A stretch of DNA of 5,147 nt, taken from contig JAJXVC010000141.1 in the NCBI GenBank assembly GCA_021782295.1, positions 1 to 5,147 of the forward strand, in the 5' to 3' direction. A program made the translations under genes and the position numbers. Under the pieces are notes generated by a model, which saw only the letters and a list, made by a program, of their open reading frames with translations, made no database searches and was not told the DNA's origin. Within the stretch, counting starts at the first letter, position 1, and the number at the start of each line of letters is the position of its first letter. The stretch comes from a bacterium (lineage in GTDB: Bacteria; Eremiobacterota; Eremiobacteria; Baltobacterales; Baltobacteraceae). Below, one piece after another: positions 1-5,147 of the stretch.

Positions 1-818
1 GATACGGAGAGCGCAGTCTCGTCGAGGCTGCGCGTTTGCTCTTCGGCGGCGGCGGCGATCGATGCAATCGCATCGGTGAGCGCGCGCACTTTCACCGTCG
101 CTTGGTCGACGATACGCGACTGTTCGTTGATGCCTTCGTCGAGTTGACCTTGCGCGACCGAGGCTCCCTCGATGACCGCGAGCGCCGTTGACGCAGTCGA
201 ACGCAGTTCCTCGCCGGAGGCGCCGAGATTCGCCGAATTCAGATGGAGTTCACGGAAGAACTCCCGCAATCCGAAAATCAGTTTGTTGAGTGCGACGGCG
301 AGTTCGCCGAGTGCGGCATCGGGAGAGGCGATATTTTTCGTGAAGTCGCCGCCCGAAACTTCGCGAACGCTCGCTGCGAGCGTTGCGACACCCGAGCGCA
401 CGTCGGTGGACTCGCCGCGCGGCAATGCTGGGCGCGTGACCGTCGCGCTTCGGAACGCATATTGCCCGGGCTCGAAGTCCTCCACGCTTTCGACGCGCGA
501 TATCTCACCGGCGAAGAGCAGGCTCACCGCGATGCCGACGACGCCGAGCAAGACGCTGCCGGAGATTGCTTGGTGGCTGTGATGGGCGTGGCGCGACCAA
601 AAGTCGATTAGCGCGACCGCTACGGCCAGTAGCGAGCCGATCGGGACACCGACGAAGGCCGCCCCGATGGCGACGATCCCGAGGAGGAGCACTTCGATGG
701 CAACGGCGTCTCCGTACCACGCCGCGAGCCCGGCGACGAGCGCCGCGATTGCAGCGATCCCGATCCGCGCCGGCAGCCCGAAGCGCGAACGCATTGCCGC
801 AATTTTCGCATAGAGCAC
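1..818 (-). CDS. Methyl-accepting chemotaxis-like transducer, multi-pass N-terminus, C-terminus cut by window edge
   Basis: The reading frame is open from a stop at 827-825 to the left edge, giving about 272 visible residues. Residues ~19-35, ~38-72 (long enough for two helices) and ~86-103 are strongly hydrophobic, so the protein probably has three or four membrane helices and no large extracytoplasmic sensor domain. A short His-rich loop (residues 76-83, RHAHHSHQ) lies between helices. Residues ~140-190 resemble a HAMP linker, with a DAALGELAVALNKL segment like the usual DExGxLxxxxN pattern. From ~196 a long Ala/Glu/Gln-rich amphipathic helix with AAAEEQTRSLDE matches the first arm of the MCP signalling coiled coil; the hairpin tip and second arm lie outside the window. 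In the family this arm signals to CheA/CheW. I chose GTG at 818 because AGGAGGT lies 12 nt upstream; ATG at 794 is the alternative. It lies 71 nt downstream of the archaemetzincin gene on the same strand. Transducer class is well supported; stimulus unknown. Confidence 0.8.
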   Translation of the reverse strand, partial: MLYAKIAAMRSRFGLPARIGIAAIAALVAGLAAWYGDAVAIEVLLLGIVAIGAAFVGVPIGSLLAVAVALIDFWSRHAHHSHQAISGSVLLGVVGIAVSLLFAGEISRVESVEDFEPGQYAFRSATVTRPALPRGESTDVRSGVATLAASVREVSGGDFTKNIASPDAALGELAVALNKLIFGLREFFRELHLNSANLGASGEELRSTASTALAVIEGASVAQGQLDEGINEQSRIVDQATVKVRALTDAIASIAAAAEEQTRSLDETALSV

Positions 819-830
819 GACGACCTAGGA

Positions 831-837
831 ACCTCCT
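831..837 (-). promoter_or_regulatory. Shine-Dalgarno sequence of the MCP-like gene
   Basis: On the minus strand this reads AGGAGGT, a full anti-SD complement. It lies 12 nt before an in-frame GTG at 818, which is somewhat long spacing, and 36 nt before the first in-frame ATG at 794. An ATG at 811 is closer to normal spacing range but is out of frame and opens only a short shadow frame. The site supports the GTG start. The rest of the 819-889 gap holds no clear promoter or terminator. Confidence 0.55.
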
Positions 838-889
838 CTAGCGCTGGCGCTGGCTACTTTAAGGCTTCTTTATCCTTGCGAAGCGACTT

Positions 890-1426
890 TTACTGCCGCG
901 CCCGACTTATTCTGCCGAGGCAGGCCTCGCAGAGGTTCGGCGACTTCGAATCGGTTTCGAAGACCGAACTGGTGGCGTGCATGGCGCAACGCGGTGAATG
1001 GCAGCTCCGCAGCCCCATCGCTCGGCCGAGCGCATAGACCGATTCCTTGAGAACGCGCTGAAAGAGGAGATTGGGATCGGGTTCCTCCCCGTAGAACTCC
1101 GGACGAAGGCGATGGAGCGCGACGACGCCGGTTCCGGCGTTCGCGTCGGCATCGGCGAAGAGATAGCGCTGCGAGGTCTTGTAACAATCGTACTCGGTGA
1201 CGGCGAGCGCAAGGCCCTCCTGCCCCGGAAAACCTTTGGCGATGCGCGCGTAGAGTGTCGGAGCAAAGAGCTGATTGCGCGTTGCGTTGAGCGCAGTGCG
1301 CGGAAGCGCCAACGAGCGTTCGATACGGACGCCGGTCAGAAAGCGCTCTTCGATGCAGACTGCGAGCCGATCGGCAAGGCGCGCGTCGACGGTGTTCACC
1401 GGGATCAGACGAATGATTTTTGCCAT
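890..1426 (-). CDS. amzA: Archaemetzincin-family protein lacking the catalytic zinc site (predicted pseudo-protease)
   Basis: This 178-residue protein has the size and pattern of single-domain archaemetzincins (AmzA), compact zinc peptidases of unknown substrate. The N-terminus (MAKIIRLIPVN) fits the first beta strand. LPRTALNATRNQLFAP (41-56), VTEYDCY (76-82), a VVALHRLRPEFYG strand (101-113) and LKE (126-128) follow family order. The signature is HExxHxxGxxHCx4CxM followed by CxxC. Here the aligned stretch is YALGRAMGLRSC (131-142), then C147, M149, C166 and C169. Gly138 and the four structural-zinc cysteines are kept at exact spacing, but the three zinc histidines are Tyr131, Arg135 and Ser141 and the catalytic Glu is Ala132, so peptidase activity is not expected. 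There is no signal peptide or membrane segment; it is probably cytoplasmic. I chose ATG 1426 on family fit, although GAAGGAG lies only 1 nt from it; ATG 1453 would add nine residues (MPNGGRRRS). The next gene on this strand is the MCP-like transducer. Confidence 0.82.
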   Translation of the reverse strand: MAKIIRLIPVNTVDARLADRLAVCIEERFLTGVRIERSLALPRTALNATRNQLFAPTLYARIAKGFPGQEGLALAVTEYDCYKTSQRYLFADADANAGTGVVALHRLRPEFYGEEPDPNLLFQRVLKESVYALGRAMGLRSCHSPRCAMHATSSVFETDSKSPNLCEACLGRISRARQ

Positions 1427-1494
1427 GCTCCTTCGTCGGCCGCCATTCGGCATCGCCTACCGGAAAACTTGTCGGCGGCGGGGAAGGCTGCACG
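1427..1494. other. Divergent intergenic region between amzA and acpS
   Basis: These 68 bases (41 if amzA starts at 1453) must carry the 5' signals of both divergent units. On the plus strand GGGAAGG at 1481-1487 is a plausible Shine-Dalgarno, 7 nt before the acpS ATG. On the minus strand GAAGGAG at 1434-1428 sits 1 nt from the amzA ATG at 1426, and GGTAGG lies just ahead of the alternative ATG at 1453. I do not recognise -35/-10 boxes or an operator. Promoters may lie partly inside the opposite coding regions. Confidence 0.5.
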
Positions 1495-1853
1495 ATGATC
1501 GTTGGTCTGGGGATCGACCTCGCCGAGGTCGAGCGCTATCGTTTCGACGAGCGAGCGCGCGCGGCATTTGCACGCAAGGTCTACACCGAAGCAGAGATGC
1601 GTTACGCAATGCGCAAGCGCAACTGGCCCGAACGGCTCGCGGGCTTCTTTGCGGCAAAAGAGGCGACGCGGAAAGCCTTCGGCCATGCGGTTCCGTGGCG
1701 AGATGTTGAAGTCGGGCACGAACCGAGCGGGCGGCCGTCGATTTTCCTGCACGGTATCGCGCGCAAACTTTTCGAAGAGCGCGCGATCGAACGCATCCAT
1801 CTCACGATCACCCACACGGCAACGACGGCGGCCGCCGTCGTAATTTTCGAACG

Positions 1854-1857
<4 letters not shown>
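1495..1857 (+). CDS. acpS: Holo-[acyl-carrier-protein] synthase AcpS
   Basis: AcpS transfers the 4'-phosphopantetheine arm of CoA to the conserved serine of apo-acyl carrier protein, which is needed for fatty acid synthesis. The 120-residue product is the usual length for the small trimeric bacterial AcpS family. It opens with IVGLGIDLAEVERY (2-15), where Asp8 is the Mg2+-binding aspartate. It continues with RLAGFFAAKEATRKAFG (47-63), containing the second Mg2+ ligand Glu56 and Lys60, and ends with an ITHTATTAAAVVIFE strand matching the family's I/LSH...A..V segment, with Thr in place of the common Ser before His. The frame stays open upstream to 1420, but ATG 1495 begins exactly at the first conserved strand and has GGGAAGG 7 nt upstream. 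Its stop overlaps the start of nnr as ATGA, implying one transcript with coupled translation. An acpS-nnr pairing is common in bacteria. Confidence 0.95.

Positions 1858-5147
<3,290 letters not shown>

Noticed and set aside
620..811. Alternative start ATG at 811 for the MCP gene, at better spacing from AGGAGGT
   Set aside because: It is out of frame with the hydrophobic helices and the signalling coiled coil, and gives only a 63-residue Arg/Ser-rich product.
840..884. Inverted repeats AGCGC/GCGCT (840-851) and GCTTC/GAAGC (864-884) between the archaemetzincin and MCP genes as terminator or attenuator
   Set aside because: Stems of 4-5 bp with a very short or 11-nt loop and no T-tract; expected by chance in this composition.
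960..1100. Possibility that a frameshift hides a normal HExxH motif in the archaemetzincin
   Set aside because: The other two minus-strand frames here contain no HExxH, and the conserved residues on both sides (LKE before; GLRSC, Cx4C and CxxC after) are in one continuous frame, so the loss is by substitution.
998..1498. Plus-strand open frame (166 codons) opposite the archaemetzincin gene
   Set aside because: The minus-strand frame matches a named family along its whole length; the plus-strand product has no recognisable feature.

Overview
This GC-rich window is densely coding bacterial chromosome. The NAD-dependent DNA ligase, the AcpS-type phosphopantetheinyl transferase and the methyl-accepting chemotaxis-type transducer all point to Bacteria. 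The phylum cannot be read from the sequence alone. The composition and the sporadic presence of an archaemetzincin would fit a poorly sampled GC-rich lineage, but that is only an impression. I see no insertion sequences, CRISPR arrays, tRNA or rRNA genes, or signs of recent transfer.

Layout from left to right: (1) minus strand, about 1-818, the N-terminal part of an MCP-like membrane transducer whose C-terminus lies beyond the left edge; (2) minus strand, 890-1426, a short archaemetzincin-family protein transcribed toward the MCP gene; (3) a 68-bp divergent intergenic stretch; (4) plus strand, 1495-1857, acpS, overlapping by 4 nt (ATGA) with (5) plus strand, 1854-3338, nnr, a bifunctional NAD(P)HX epimerase/dehydratase; (6) minus strand, 3307 to the right edge, ligA, converging on nnr and overlapping its 3' end by 32 nt. 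No gene-free stretch exceeds about 70 bases.

The acpS-nnr pair is a housekeeping unit. AcpS makes holo-acyl carrier protein from CoA, and Nnr repairs hydrated NAD(P)H. ligA uses NAD+ to seal DNA. The unit on the left, archaemetzincin then MCP, is less ordinary.

The most notable observation is in the archaemetzincin. It keeps the fold-defining family pattern and the four-cysteine structural zinc site at exact spacing. However, all three catalytic zinc histidines and the catalytic glutamate of HExxHxxGxxH are replaced: the aligned stretch is Tyr-Ala-x-x-Arg-x-x-Gly-x-x-Ser. The frame is intact from end to end, so this looks like a maintained pseudo-metalloprotease rather than a decayed gene. 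It sits upstream of, and may be co-transcribed with, a multi-pass MCP-like transducer that has no recognisable extracytoplasmic ligand-binding domain.
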